Of a DNA stretch of 64,000 nt, positions 23,301-33,819 are shown piece by piece. The translations under genes were made by a program, and so were the position numbers. The stretch lies in contig NC_135120.1 of assembly GCF_050908995.1 (NCBI RefSeq), forward strand, positions 2,493,433-2,557,432. Reading direction: 5' to 3'. The notes below the pieces were generated by a model. That model saw only the letters and a list, made by a program, of their open reading frames with translations. It did not search any database and was not told the DNA's origin. The stretch's first letter is position 1; each line of letters begins with the position of its first letter. The stretch is from Andrena cerasifolii. Taxonomy: Eukaryota; Arthropoda; Insecta; Hymenoptera; Andrenidae.

Positions 23301-24384
23301 AGAATATAATTTAACATTTTTTGCTACGAGCATCATCTACAATCGGCATGCACAGGACCCCCAATTCCGGGCGCGAGCGCACATTCGAGCTCGAGCTCCG
23401 AGCTCGTTCAAGGACAAGCGAGTCCGCTAACGGAGTGGGGAGCGGCTGGAGTATTGGGAGCGGAGCGTTTGGGTGTGTAATACACAGGTTGCCGCAGGGG
23501 TCTTCAGAATTTGACGCTCCGAAAATAAGGCACATATTGGGGAATTTTTGAAAGAAAAGTATTGAGCATTATACTTCCAAACTTTGTACTTTTATTAATT
23601 GAAATTTAAAAAATATATTAAAATTTTTGTATGCAATAATAGTAATTTGGTTCAAAGTTGTAATGGTAGTAGTAAGAGGGGTTTGAAAAAAAAGTTTGTT
23701 GCTGACGAACATGATTTTGGCTTTGGTAATCATATGAAACAAAAAACGCAAAATTTTTCTTAATCTATATCAGCGTAGTTATCGTATGAACTAAAATGAA
23801 TAAAAAATGTTGAAAAGCACAAAAATGGTTGTATTTCAAATAAAAACATTAACTTTTGGGGAAAGCATTTGTTAGTTTTCTGTGTTGCAAAATTAGATTT
23901 TTGCAAATAATTACTTCATTCTAGATCATTAGATAACCACACTCATATAGATTTAGAAAAATTGTACGAATTTTGTTTCCGATGACTACGACAGCCAGAA
24001 TTATGTTCGCCAGCATGAAGCTTTGTTTAAATACCTCTTACTACTACCACTATAACTTTCAACAAAATTATTATTATTGCACACACAAATTCAAACATTT
24101 TTCAAATCTCAATTAACGCTCTGTACCCTGGGGGTGTCATAAAAACATCAACTGGACCTTTCCAGTGACTGCGTTGGAGCAATAGTGGGAAGTTCGAGAC
24201 AATACCATATTTTCCTTGGAGAAAACAAAATGGGCATACGGTCTCTACAGTCATACAGTTCTCCACCACGAGACCTTATACCGAGGAGTGGGGAGTGAGC
24301 ATACTACGGTCGAGCTCGAGGGCGCATCGACTGCCGTAGGACAGACTTAATGTGCACCCCTGATCTACAATATCATTGATGACG
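23301..24384. other. Unassigned, older sequence hosting the BEL/Pao insertion
   Basis: No clear gene. The - strand frame crossing the insertion site from 31696-31890 would continue left of 24385 for about ten codons (VINDIVDQ) before losing a coding look, so part of this may be the tail of the decayed gene at 31700-32240. The GAGCTCGAGCTCCGAGCTCG palindromic stretch at about 23385-23405 is of unknown meaning. Confidence 0.3.
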
Positions 24385-25181
24385 TGTTCACACGTAGACT
24401 CGATGCGACCCGAGATTTATTTTCGAGTCGACGGAGGTTGTAAGGCTCCGTTCGAAATGTCTTGACACCGGAATCACGAGGATACCCTAGACGCTTTACC
24501 GAATTAGGGTTAATAAATGGATGCACAATTATGTAACATGTAATAACAAAAAAAAAACTATATTTAATAAAACTGTGCAACAAGTATTAAAAATGAACAA
24601 TAAAAAAACAGTGAAATGTGAGGGTGGTTCGTGTGAGTCACGTACGAACGCGTGTCGTCTTTTTGTACGACCTTTCGGTCGAGAGTTTTTTCTTTGACTG
24701 ATTTTAGTTAACCCACTGCCGGACTATCCGATTTCTTGAAGTGATTCCGGCGGGGTGGCTTTGATCCGATTGGCCAACGTTTGCAGTGTCAGCCAATCGG
24801 GTAATTTCCCTAGGACCAAACGCGCCATCTATTCCCTGCGCCCTTGGCGCGCCTTTTCTGGGAAAGTGGCTAAATTTGGCGGGATGGCGCCTTGTTATGG
24901 TATTTGGCGGCAAAGTTTTCTTACCTGCCCGCGTAAGACGGCAAGAAAGCGCAAGGACGCCCACATCTGCGTTGCACGTGGGGTCGCGTTAACCGGCGAC
25001 CCTTCTGGTGGTGCCCGTGAGGTGGTCAAAGGCGTTGGCTTATCCTTGCAACGGTCAAACTGTTTAATAAAGTGTGCAACGCAGATGTGAGGATCCCAGG
25101 AATGCCTACTAATAAATCATTACCCTTAACGGTAAATGTAAGCCCGACTATTTTCTCCGCGAGTTTATGCAACGCGGAACA
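24385..25181 (-). repeat. BEL/Pao 3' LTR
   Basis: 797 bp. On the - strand it begins TGTTCCGCGTTGC and ends GTGTGAACA. Differences from the other LTR include GGACTATCC against GGACTCGTCC near 24725, GATGGCGCC against GATGGTGCC near 24884, and CCCTTCTGG against CCCTTTTGG near 25000. Overlapping open frames inside both LTRs are identical shadows and not genes. Confidence 0.93.
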
Positions 25182-25191
25182 TTCTCCCCCC
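25182..25191 (-). promoter_or_regulatory. Polypurine tract of BEL/Pao
   Basis: On the - strand GGGGGGAGAA directly abuts the 3' LTR start. This is the expected position and composition for priming plus-strand synthesis. Confidence 0.8.
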
Positions 25192-25329
25192 GTTGAGAGG
25201 ATACCGATCAACAACGTGTAGTGTATGTGAGTGTGTACTTATGATAATGTACTAAACAATTAAGTTATACGTTTATGATTAAGTAAAATAATGAAGTTAA
25301 ACGTTATGATTAATGAACATATAAGCACT

Positions 25330-28300
25330 TCATCTAATATCGACATTGGATACTGGTTCCCCCGGGTCGTCCTCTTCTTTCTGGTTGGGTAACGGAACGA
25401 GCTTCTTGACAGCCCGATCCAGAACGTTCGTTGCTGTTTTAACAGTCACGGTACGAACAATACCATCGGAGCCTGGATGGACCTCGGATACTCTGCCAAG
25501 AGCCCACTGCATAGAAGGTATATGGTCATCTCGGATGAGAACGACCGTGCCTTTCTCGATGGGATGATCACCTTTGGACCATTTGTTACGTGTGGTCAGC
25601 TCGTTGAGGTACTCCTGATGCCATCGGGTCCAGAAGTGTTGTTTCACTTTCTGGATATGCTGCCAGTTTGAGAGACGATTGGGTGGTGTCTCTCTAAAAT
25701 CTCGCTCCCGTAGACTCGTAATTGAATCGCCAATTAAGAAATGACCAGGAGTGAGGACTAGGAAATCATTGGGATCTGAAGAAATCGCTGTGAGCGGACG
25801 AGAATTCAAGATTGATTCGATTTCAATAATCAAAGTATTGAAATCTTCGAAAGTGAACAAATCAGCACCTGCGACGCGTTTAAGATGGTATTTAAATGAC
25901 TTTACTGCCGCTTCCCAAAGCCCGCCGAAATGAGGAGCCTGAGGAGGAATGAAGTGCCATTCGATTGACCTGTCGGCGAGGAAAGTCTGTACCTTCTCGT
26001 TATGATCGTCGGATCGCAGAAGCTGTTGAAGGTCACGCAGATTATTGTTGGCTCCAACGAAATTAGTCCCATTGTCCGAGTAAATGTTCACGCAGAATCC
26101 TCTTCGGGCGATGAAGCGTCGGAGAGCTGCGATAAAGGCTTCGCTAGTGAGGTCACTAACAAGTTTAAGATGAACGGCCTTCACTGCGAGACACACGAAA
26201 ACCGCGACGTATGCTTTAATCCGGTTGCGGTTACGGTGACGTTTTTCCTTAATAAAAAATGGTCCACAGTAATCCACTCCCACGTTAGTGAATGGGCGAG
26301 ATTCTGTGACTCTTGCCTGTGGTAAATTGCCCATGATATATTTTACTGGCGGTGGATGAGTTCGGCAACATCGTACGCATCTTTTCACGGCCTTCCACAC
26401 TTGACTTCGACCATCGATGGGCCAATATCGTCGTCTTACGGCGTATAAGGTCGTTTGGACACCGGCGTGTAATTGCATCCTATGCTCGTTCTCGATAATT
26501 AGAGTTGTCGTGTAAGATTTTGGTAAAATAATCGGGTGCCTTTGTGAGAACGGCATTGCTGAATGTTTTAATCGGCCTCCGACTCGCAAAATTCCGTCTT
26601 TGTCGACGAATGGGCTCAATCGTTGTAGTTTGCCCTTTATCTCTGCATTTCTCTTTTTGGCGAGACACCGGAGTTCTTCCAAAAAATGGATACGTTGCAA
26701 CAACTTGATGATGACGTTGTGAGCGTAATTGAGTTCTATTACTGTGAGAACACCTTTTTGATTATTGTTGCATTTCCATCGCAGACATCGAGCGATGATT
26801 CGCTGAAGTTTTCCCCATGATGAATATTTCTCCAAAAAATCCGTATCAATGGAGGTTGTTATCAAGCAGATAGATTTTTTTTGCTCTGGAGGATCGAGAT
26901 TTGGCGTCAGTTCCCAAATTGGCCAGTGTGATTCGTCTTTGGCGAGCCACTCAGGTCCATGTTGCCATATTGAAGGTTGTAGAAATTCTTCAGGCGATTG
27001 ACCACGAGAAATCAAATCTGCTGGATTGTCGTTGGTTCGTACATGACGCCAATCTATGATCTCCGTTTTCGTCTGGATTTCTGATACCCTATTTGCGACG
27101 AATCTTTTTAAAATATGAGGAGACATATTTAGCCAATGTAGAACAATGGTGGAATCAGTCCAATAAATGATCCTGTTGACGTGGACGTGCAACGCCTTTT
27201 TAACCGTAACAGCTAAAGACGCGAGAAGTAATGCTCCACATAATTCTAACCGTGGAATCGTCTGCTGCTTCAGAGGAGCTACCTTTGATTTTGCTATTAG
27301 CAATTCGGTCCATATGTGGCCATAGGTGTCGATAGATCGGAGGAAAATGCATGCTTCATAAGCTCTTTCGCTTGCATCACAAAATCCATGTAATTGAACC
27401 TCTGTTGCTGAGTTGATCATCGTCTTACGTTGGAATGTGGTGTTGTTCAACAACGGTAATTGCGAATAGTATTGAGTCCATTCAGATTCGATGCTCATCG
27501 GTAGCGATTCATCCCAATCGATCTTCAAGGTCCAGATCTTTTGTAACAGAATTTTCGCTACGATAATTACTGGCCCGAGGAGTCCTAACGGGTCATAAAT
27601 CTTTGCTATCTCGGAACTGATGTATCGTTTCGTAATACATTGCGGAGATGGTGTGATCTTGACTGAGTAATTTATAGAATCATCCGCAGAATTCCAGATG
27701 ATTCCGAGTGTCTTCACGGTCGACGATTCGCCGAGGTGAAGCTTGTTATTAATTGATTCTTTCGGTAGTCCTTCCAGTAAACTTCTATCATTCGATGCCC
27801 ATTGACGGACATTCAGTCCAGCCAGTTTGAGCAGTTCGGTGAGCTCTTCTCGTAGGGCAAAAGCTTCCTCTCTTGTTGAAGCTCCAGTGAGGGCGTCATC
27901 CACGTAGAAATCTCGTCGTAAAATCTTGGAGGCATGAAGAAATCGATGGCCTTCGTCCTGACTTAACTGCGTAAGACAGCGAATAGCTAAATAAGGTGCG
28001 GCTGACAAACCGAAGGTGACCGTATTTAATTGGAACGTTTTGATGTTCCCGTCGGAATCGCGCCAAAGAAGTCGCTGGTATTTCCGATCCTCTGGTCGAA
28101 CGAGGAATTGCCTATACATTTTCTCGATATCGCCGGTGATAACGTATTGATGGATGCGAAATCGTAAAAGAATATATATTAAATCGTCTTGAATTTTCGG
28201 CCCGATGTGCAGAGTATCATTCAACGATACTCCTGTACTCGTCTCTGCAGAGGCGTCGAAGACAACCCTGAGTTTTGTCGTTTGACTCGTGGTCTTGATA

Positions 28301-29262
28301 ACTCCGTGATGCGGTAGGAAATAACCGTCACTGCTTGCCTGACTCTCTATGACCTCCGACATGTGACCAAGATCCCGATACTCCTTGATGACCGCGCGAT
28401 ATTGCTGGCTTAAGTTTGTATCCCGTTGTAGCCTCCGTTCTAGAGAAATGAGCCGTTTCATGGCTCTTGATTTTGATTCTCCCAACTGCGAAATCTTCTC
28501 GTTGAAAGGGAGGGCCACGATGTATCTTCCATCAGTGTTCCGCGTCGTGTTGTCTTGAAAGTGCCGTTCGCATGCATCTTCCGCCGCAGAAAGACGGTGA
28601 ATCTGCGGTCCTTCTTCAAGTTCCCAGAATTTGTTAATATCAAATTGAAGAGCAGCGGTTGTATGGCAGCATCTGTTCCGATTTGTCTGCGTGGTTGGTG
28701 CGCTCCCCCCGATGACCCAACCGAGCCTGGTTTTCTGCAGGTATAGGTCTGGACCGTCTGGAGGCGACAGGTTAATTTGCCCAACGCATAAAAGGGACAG
28801 TGCCGTCCCGGCGCCTAGAAGCAGGTCGACAGGTGCGGGGCGATAGAAATAAGGATCGGCCAGTCTGATGTTACCTGGAATGGCAACAGTCGACCGGTCG
28901 ATTGCTTGGTCTGGGACTAACGATGAAATCTTGGGGATGGTCAGGAAGGTCAATGTTCGTTCGTATCCATTGACGCGTGCCTGGATAGTTGCTGTAACGG
29001 TATGTTTTGCCACCGTAGAAAGGGCGTTGAGGACTCCAACCGGAACGTGGCATTTTTTCTTTCGAATCCCGAGTTTTTTGGCAAAACTCTCGGTCATGAA
29101 ATTTGTCGTCGCAGCGGTGTCGAGCAATGTTCGACAATGTATTGCTTTATGATCCTTGTCCATGACGTTTACTTGCGCCGTGACGAGGAGTTCATTGGTG
29201 ACCGGATTGACGACAAATACATTTTGCTGTTTTGTTCCGCTTGAAGTCCCAGGACACGCTAG
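25330..29262 (-). CDS. pol: BEL/Pao Pol: protease, reverse transcriptase, RNase H, integrase
   Basis: Open from the stop codon after Gag to 25330. The first Met of this part is at 29163, giving 1,277 residues, but the open frame starts upstream, directly after the Gag stop. Numbering from that Met: an aspartic protease with Asp15 (LLDTAATTNF); RT with Asp345 (TGDIEKMY) and YVDD at 420-423; RNase H with Asp595 (FCDASE), Glu640 and Asp670 (WTDST). The integrase zinc region is His893/His899 with Cys929/Cys932, and its catalytic triad is Asp964 (VGVDYCG), Asp1030 (YSDNGTNF) and Glu1084 (GLWEAAV). A DUF5641-type tail (LTPGHFLIGD, RWHQEYL) follows. All catalytic residues are intact. The protease DTA in place of DSG/DTG is a variant worth noting. 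Confidence 0.95.
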   Translation of the reverse strand, partial: LACPGTSSGTKQQNVFVVNPVTNELLVTAQVNVMDKDHKAIHCRTLLDTAATTNFMTESFAKKLGIRKKKCHVPVGVLNALSTVAKHTVTATIQARVNGYERTLTFLTIPKISSLVPDQAIDRSTVAIPGNIRLADPYFYRPAPVDLLLGAGTALSLLCVGQINLSPPDGPDLYLQKTRLGWVIGGSAPTTQTNRNRCCHTTAALQFDINKFWELEEGPQIHRLSAAEDACERHFQDNTTRNTDGRYIVALPFNEKISQLGESKSRAMKRLISLERRLQRDTNLSQQYRAVIKEYRDLGHMSEVIESQASSDGYFLPHHGVIKTTSQTTKLRVVFDASAETSTGVSLNDTLHIGPKIQDDLIYILLRFRIHQYVITGDIEKMYRQFLVRPEDRKYQRLLWRDSDGNIKTFQLNTVTFGLSAAPYLAIRCLTQLSQDEGHRFLHASKILRRDFYVDDALTGASTREEAFALREELTELLKLAGLNVRQWASNDRSLLEGLPKESINNKLHLGESSTVKTLGIIWNSADDSINYSVKITPSPQCITKRYISSEIAKIYDPLGLLGPVIIVAKILLQKIWTLKIDWDESLPMSIESEWTQYYSQLPLLNNTTFQRKTMINSATEVQLHGFCDASERAYEACIFLRSIDTYGHIWTELLIAKSKVAPLKQQTIPRLELCGALLLASLAVTVKKALHVHVNRIIYWTDSTIVLHWLNMSPHILKRFVANRVSEIQTKTEIIDWRHVRTNDNPADLISRGQSPEEFLQPSIWQHGPEWLAKDESHWPIWELTPNLDPPEQKKSICLITTSIDTDFLEKYSSWGKLQRIIARCLRWKCNNNQKGVLTVIELNYAHNVIIKLLQRIHFLEELRCLAKKRNAEIKGKLQRLSPFVDKDGILRVGGRLKHSAMPFSQRHPIILPKSYTTTLIIENEHRMQLHAGVQTTLYAVRRRYWPIDGRSQVWKAVKRCVRCCRTHPPPVKYIMGNLPQARVTESRPFTNVGVDYCGPFFIKEKRHRNRNRIKAYVAVFVCLAVKAVHLKLVSDLTSEAFIAALRRFIARRGFCVNIYSDNGTNFVGANNNLRDLQQLLRSDDHNEKVQTFLADRSIEWHFIPPQAPHFGGLWEAAVKSFKYHLKRVAGADLFTFEDFNTLIIEIESILNSRPLTAISSDPNDFLVLTPGHFLIGDSITSLRERDFRETPPNRLSNWQHIQKVKQHFWTRWHQEYLNELTTRNKWSKGDHPIEKGTVVLIRDDHIPSMQWALGRVSEVHPGSDGIVRTVTVKTATNVLDRAVKKLVPLPNQKEEDDPGEPVSNVDIR

Positions 29263-29265
29263 TCA
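29263..29265 (-). other. In-frame UGA stop between gag and pol, UGA-CUA context
   Basis: The - strand reads GAC TGA CTA GCG. Gag (starting 30600) and Pol are in the same frame (30600 minus 29163 is a multiple of three), and this TGA is the only stop between them. A UGA followed by CUA is an established context for programmed stop-codon readthrough. Readthrough here would give a Gag-Pol fusion. Confidence 0.75.
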
Positions 29266-30600
29266 ATCAGACGTCTTTGGGTTTTCCTCTGCCGATGTTC
29301 CGGATCCGATGATCGCGCCAGGCGGTGAGGAAGAGTCATTTGCTTCGTTCTGGATTCGCCCAGATTTGTGTAACATCGCATGATGTCGTTTGTGGCACAT
29401 GCGACATGGACTGAACTTACAGAACTTGATAGCATGCCATTTTTGAAGGCAATTTGGGCATAGAGATGCTTTTTCGACGGTTGCTTGACGTTCCTTTACA
29501 GTTTGCGCTTTGAAAGTGTCGCAATTCCAAATCCCGTGAGGTCCCTTACAGAGTGAGCATTGATAGGTGGTCGCGGTATTGACTGATTGTTTACGCGACG
29601 TACCCTGTCGATTGCTTCTATGGTTTTCCGATGACATTGATTTCGATGGGGGCGTTGGAGCGCAATTCGCGCGTTTTTCTAAGAATTCTAGTAATTTGAG
29701 ATATGAAGGCATTTTCTTATCCTTCAACGTAATTTCCCAATGCCATAAGGTGTCGGCGTTTACCTTGGACAGAATGATAGATATGAGCATTGCGTTCCAC
29801 GACTCGATTGGTTCCCCTAAATTCTTCAACGCCCGTAAATTTTGGTTCACCGTGTCCACAAGGTTACCTAACGTTTCTGGAGAATCTTTCACGGACTTTT
29901 GGAACTCTCGAATCGTTTCACAATGTCGTAGGATGATTCTTCGCGTACAATCGAACTTCTCCTTTAACAAATCAATCGCGCTAGTATAATTTGCGTCTGT
30001 CGTACTGAGGCACTCGATGCTTGCGGCGGCCTTTCCGGTCAGAACGGATCGAAGGTACTGCAATTTTTGTACCGGCGTCAAATCGTCGTTACGGCCAATC
30101 GATGAAGAAAATATGTCGTAAAACGACGTCCATTTTTCGATGCTACCATCGAATGTCGGTAGATTCAAATCGGGTAATTTAACCGGCGTCGGAGTTGATA
30201 CCGATAACGCGGGTGACGCGTTTGTATCGCGTGTCGATGAAGCTACCGGGTGCTTGCTTTGAATAATCCTGTTGGCTCGTGCTACTACGGCGTAATAATC
30301 GTTCTGAATTTCATAACGACGTGTTTCTTCCCCTTCATCGAGGTCTTCGATGTCGGACTGGATGTCGTCGAATCTTTTCCAATATTCATTCAGACCACTC
30401 AGATGTGCCTCGACAAGAAATATGTCGCGTTGTCCATCTTCTGGACTTCCGTCGAGGAACTTAGTGAATGCGGTAATTTGCCCTATAATTTTACCGCGTT
30501 TGCGACGCAAAGTGCTGATTTCGGATACTTGTTTATCTGCCGGCAGATTGTCTGTCGGCAATTGATGGGAGGATTGGTCGGAACGCCTTAGTTTCGGCAT
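29263..30600 (-). CDS. gag: BEL/Pao Gag
   Basis: 445 residues starting MPKLRRSDQ. The protein carries a DUF1759-type Gag region (LPDLNLPTFDGSIEKWTSF, YLRSVLTGKAAASIECL, AIDLLKEKFD) in the first half. A Cys-rich tail follows, with CSLC..HGIWNC and a classical CCHC zinc knuckle CPNCLQKWHAIKFC, then CRMCHKRHH. It packages the element's RNA and forms the particle. The ATG at 30600 is the first good start downstream of the primer-binding site. The frame is intact. Confidence 0.93.
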   Translation of the reverse strand: MPKLRRSDQSSHQLPTDNLPADKQVSEISTLRRKRGKIIGQITAFTKFLDGSPEDGQRDIFLVEAHLSGLNEYWKRFDDIQSDIEDLDEGEETRRYEIQNDYYAVVARANRIIQSKHPVASSTRDTNASPALSVSTPTPVKLPDLNLPTFDGSIEKWTSFYDIFSSSIGRNDDLTPVQKLQYLRSVLTGKAAASIECLSTTDANYTSAIDLLKEKFDCTRRIILRHCETIREFQKSVKDSPETLGNLVDTVNQNLRALKNLGEPIESWNAMLISIILSKVNADTLWHWEITLKDKKMPSYLKLLEFLEKRANCAPTPPSKSMSSENHRSNRQGTSRKQSVNTATTYQCSLCKGPHGIWNCDTFKAQTVKERQATVEKASLCPNCLQKWHAIKFCKFSPCRMCHKRHHAMLHKSGRIQNEANDSSSPPGAIIGSGTSAEENPKTSD

Positions 30601-30875
30601 CGTGGAAAGAAAAGGTGGCTTGATGGAATTGACGAAACAATGAAACGAGCCTACCTTATTGAGGAGAGGACGTCAGGGTTGCTGAAGTCTGCTACGATGT
30701 CCGGAACCTTGGTGTAATCCGATATGGATGCTGCAATGGGCGGTGCAGTTGATTGGCCTCTGGTTGAGACGATTTTCCGCTTTTTAATGAAACGGCAAGA
30801 CGCTGTGGTCAGCGTGAAATCACTCACAAAACACTGTATGTATATGTTCTTTGCCGGAATCCACACGCCACTGGG

Positions 30876-30893
30876 ATCCGGCTCGAGAGACCA
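30876..30893 (-). promoter_or_regulatory. Primer-binding site candidate of BEL/Pao
   Basis: Just inside the 5' LTR, after ATTT, the - strand reads TGGTCTCTCGAGCCGGAT. A TGG start matches the complement of a tRNA 3' CCA end. I did not assign the tRNA. Confidence 0.6.
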
Positions 30894-30897
30894 AAAT

Positions 30898-31695
30898 TGT
30901 TCACACGTAGACTCGATGCGACCCGAGATTTATTTTCGAGTCGACGGAGGTTGTAAGGCTCCGTTCGAAATGTCTTGACACCGGAATCACGAGGATACCC
31001 TAGACGCTTTACCGAATTAGGGTTAATAAATGGATGCACAATTATGTAACATGTAATAACAAAAAAAAAACTATATTTAATAAAACTGTGCAACAAGTAT
31101 TAAAAATGAACAATAAAAAAACAGTGAAATGTGAGGGTGGTTCGTGTGAGTCACGTACGAACGCGTGTCGTCTTTTTGTACGACCTTTCGGTCGAGAGTT
31201 TTTTCTTTGACTGATTTTAGTTAACCCACTGCCGGACTCGTCCGATTTCTTGAAGTGATTCCGGCGGGGTGGCTTTGATCCGATTGGCCAACGTTTGCAG
31301 TGTCAGCCAATCGGGTAATTTCCCTAGGACCAAACGCGCCATCTATTCCCTGCGCCCTTGGCGCGCCTTTTCTGGGAAAGTGGCTAAATTTGGCGGGATG
31401 GTGCCTTGTTATGGTATTTGGCGGCAAAGTTTTCTTACCTGCCCGCGTAAGACGGCAAGAAAGCGCAAGGACGCCCACATCTGCGTTGCACGTGGGGTCG
31501 CGTTAACCGGCGACCCTTTTGGTGGTGCCCGTGAGGTGGTCAAAGGCGTTGGCTTATCCTTGCAACGGTCAAACTGTTTAATAAAGTGTGCAACGCAGAT
31601 GTGAGGATCCCAGGAATGCCTACTAATAAATCATTACCCTTAACGGTAAATGTAAGCCCGACTATTTTCTCCGCGAGTTTATGCAACGCGGAACA
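30898..31695 (-). repeat. BEL/Pao 5' LTR
   Basis: 798 bp, the near-identical partner of 24385-25181. It should contain the promoter for - strand transcription, antisense to Gcn2. No TATA box was assigned. Confidence 0.93.
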
Positions 31696-31699
31696 GACG

Positions 31700-32240
31700 C
31701 ATGCTAACAGTTCACAATCTACAAGACATTCGCTATCGAAATATTCACTATCACGTATGATTTTAGCAGCATGATACGTATCTACTGTTTCGCAGGCAAC
31801 ATCGTTCTGTTGTAGCTCGTTAACAAAATTTAAAAATTTCGTCCACACAAGATGTGCAGTTTCATACAACCCCGAATACACATAGCCCATACACAGCTCA
31901 AGATTAAATAAAAATGTTACTGTGTCCGGTTTGAAATACAGCGACTTATTATTGTAGTGTCATCTTTACAATTGGAGAATCATATATCAAGCAAAATTCC
32001 ACCGTCAATTCATCAATCCATATCGGTGTTGATCCAATGGACTGCATACGTTGCTCGACATCGCTGCTCGTTTTTCGACTAATGCGCCCCATGTTTAAAT
32101 CGGCAATATGAGATGATTGCCACGATTGTCGCCGAGAACAATTTCTACATGGGCTATGGGTCGTACACCGATTCCAATTACCAAATATTTGTAGGCCGTG
32201 GATGTTAATGTGTATCTTCTGACCATGATACGTGATGCTT
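31700..32240 (-). pseudogene. Decayed coding region of unknown virus-like element
   Basis: The - strand has a strong coding look in pieces. ASRIMVRRYTLTSTAYKYL with IGVRPIAHVEIVLGDNRG is followed, after a stop and a frame change, by MGRISRKTSSDVEQRMQS and TPIWIDELTVEF. After another stop comes LCMGYVYSGLYETAHLVW to SECLVDCELLACV, where the BEL/Pao element interrupts it. I do not recognise the family. It is preceded by a foldback MITE (32268-32462) and sits next to a DNA-polymerase-B-like remnant, so it may belong to the same large element. Non-functional. Confidence 0.4.
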
Positions 32241-32267
32241 GATGCAGCCTAAAGGGTCCTCTAGACG

Positions 32268-32462
32268 CTGATGCATGTTGCAGTGAAACAGTGATGCAGG
32301 TTTCATGATCCATGTTGCCACTTCTCTAGATCGGTTTCCGTGTTTCAGCATCAGAAGCGGAACTGGCATCTTGCTCATCAGCTAGGCGCGGGAGCAAGAT
32401 GCAAGTGTCATGAAACCTGCATCATGATGCATGCATCAGTATTTGACTGCAACATGCATCAG
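32268..32462. mobile_element. Foldback MITE with GATGCATG-rich arms
   Basis: Arms begin CTGATGCATGTTGCAGT and end with the near complement GCAACATGCATCAG. Inside, GATGCAGGTTTCATGA pairs with TCATGAAACCTGCATC. About 195 bp, inserted in the decayed virus-like region. Target duplication is not resolved. Confidence 0.65.
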
Positions 32463-32822
32463 TGTCTGGATGTCTCTTAAGAGAACAATCAAAGCTGTGA
32501 AAATGTCCGTTCGTTTCAGGAATAAACATAACAAATTGCGAGAAATTATGAAAATTAAGCCTTACCTGTTAAATGTATTCTCATTGCACGTAACCATACT
32601 ATTTTCACCAATCATTGGGACGATATAATTCACGCGTCCGGTGTTTCCTTCGGCACTGGTATTATACATTTTTGGAGCACTGTCTGTCCCGTCAAAAGTT
32701 GTTGCGACTGCTAAGCGATTGATACAATAGCGTACGGGGGCTGGCTTAAATAGAGCATCATCCCCACCATCTACCCCTCCTCTTATTCCTTATCTGTTGT
32801 GCATGTATTGAGGTATTCTATT

Positions 32823-32969
32823 AAACTGAGTAATGAATATCTAATACAGCGCCATATCCGGCACATCACACGTTCACGGATCGGTTGGACAGCCATTGCC
32901 GAGAAACGATATTCAGCAAAAGTTTCTTTAACTCGTGAAGAATTGATCACGCTCCGTGCAATTCTATAG
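32823..32969 (+). pseudogene. Short coding-like open frame, unknown
   Basis: A + strand frame with a basic/helical look (YLIQRHIRHITRSRIGWTA, then LTREELITLRAIL) ending at TAG 32967-32969. The start is not defined because the frame is open upstream. It lies directly before another small frame and the polymerase-like remnant. Function unknown. Confidence 0.25.
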
Positions 32970-32993
32970 AGATGGGATGCACGGATTAACAAA

Positions 32994-33155
32994 ATGGGTT
33001 CGACTCGTTTAGATAGAAAGGGTATATTTCACTTCGGTCCAGTGGATTGGGTAAACACAGCAGACGCAGCTCGTCTCGACGAGGCACAGAATTTTACGGG
33101 AATCGCAAAAAGAAATCGGTTCGAAGTCCGAGGCCGAAATTTAGTACTCGCGTAG
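32994..33155 (+). pseudogene. 53-codon open frame, unknown
   Basis: ATG at 32994 to TAG at 33153-33155. It encodes MGSTRLDRKGIFHFGPVDWV followed by a charged, Asn/Arg-rich tail. The composition looks coding and it is on the same strand as the following genes. I do not recognise it. It is too short to assign and could be a fragment of a virus-like element gene. Confidence 0.25.
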
Positions 33156-33479
33156 AGTTCAACAGATCACGTCTTTACACTCGCGGTGCGTGAACACGAA
33201 GAAGGCCGCTACCTCGCGGATCGCCGGAACGGATCGGTACCCCGCCCTCGCCGCACTCGCGGTCCGAGCTCCTCGGTTCAGCCGAACCACGGGAACGACG
33301 AGATCGGCCGGGCCGACCATCCATTGGGCGCACGAGAGCGCCAAATACAAACTAATCTAACGGTTTTACTATACATCTTACAAACTAAAATAGGTACGCA
33401 CGAAAATATACATAGGCAAAAGAAACAGTTATAAAATGTACATTTGAAAGACGTGTCCAATCATTATTGCGTCATCGCT
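33156..33479. other. Unassigned sequence
   Basis: GC-rich left part (33180-33350) with open frames on both strands and no motif; the right part is AT-rich. Confidence 0.3.
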
Positions 33480-33780
33480 AACAGATATTGATATGCGATA
33501 TTTACATTTTTACAATCGCATTTATTTTAAAATTCAACTTTTTTTTTTAAACCGTTCTGATTGAATATCGCAGCATATTGCGCGATCATATGTAATTTGA
33601 ATTCTCAAGGATAAGGTAGCTGTGCAAGATGACATAATTTTTTTTAGTGACGTGAATGCAATATAATACTTGCAGAAACGTCGTATGCATGAATCATAGA
33701 AAGAATTATGCTGTATCGACAGAAACTGCATCGGACGATGTTGGGAAGGATCACCGTTTGCGCACAATGTATTCGAGAGG
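33480..33780 (+). repeat. Repeat T, copy 2
   Basis: Matches 22975-23240 in the same orientation and precedes the polymerase-B-like remnant at 33820-35640. Its end (CATGAATCATAGAAAGAATT) matches 41668-41690 in the long-TIR element. This supports a common terminal sequence for these virus-like elements. Confidence 0.6.
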
Positions 33781-33819
33781 AGCGGATATGCAGAAAGATA
33801 TAGATAGAGATAGCAAATC

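Larger units (their letters stand above)
24385..31695 (-). mobile_element. Complete BEL/Pao LTR retrotransposon
   Basis: A 7,311-bp element with identical-ended LTRs (TG...CA), a 4-bp target duplication GACG (24381-24384 and 31696-31699), a purine tract and a primer-binding site. Its gag and pol lie in one frame with a single stop between them. On the - strand the 5' LTR is the right copy (30898-31695) and the 3' LTR is the left copy. The two LTRs differ at only about three substitutions and one 1-bp indel. No other stop or frameshift is seen in the coding region, so it inserted recently and may still be active. Confidence 0.93.

Noticed and set aside
24755..25090. Gene inside the LTR (also at 31269-31604)
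   Set aside because: The same open frame occurs in both LTR copies and overlaps others on both strands; it is part of the BEL/Pao LTR.
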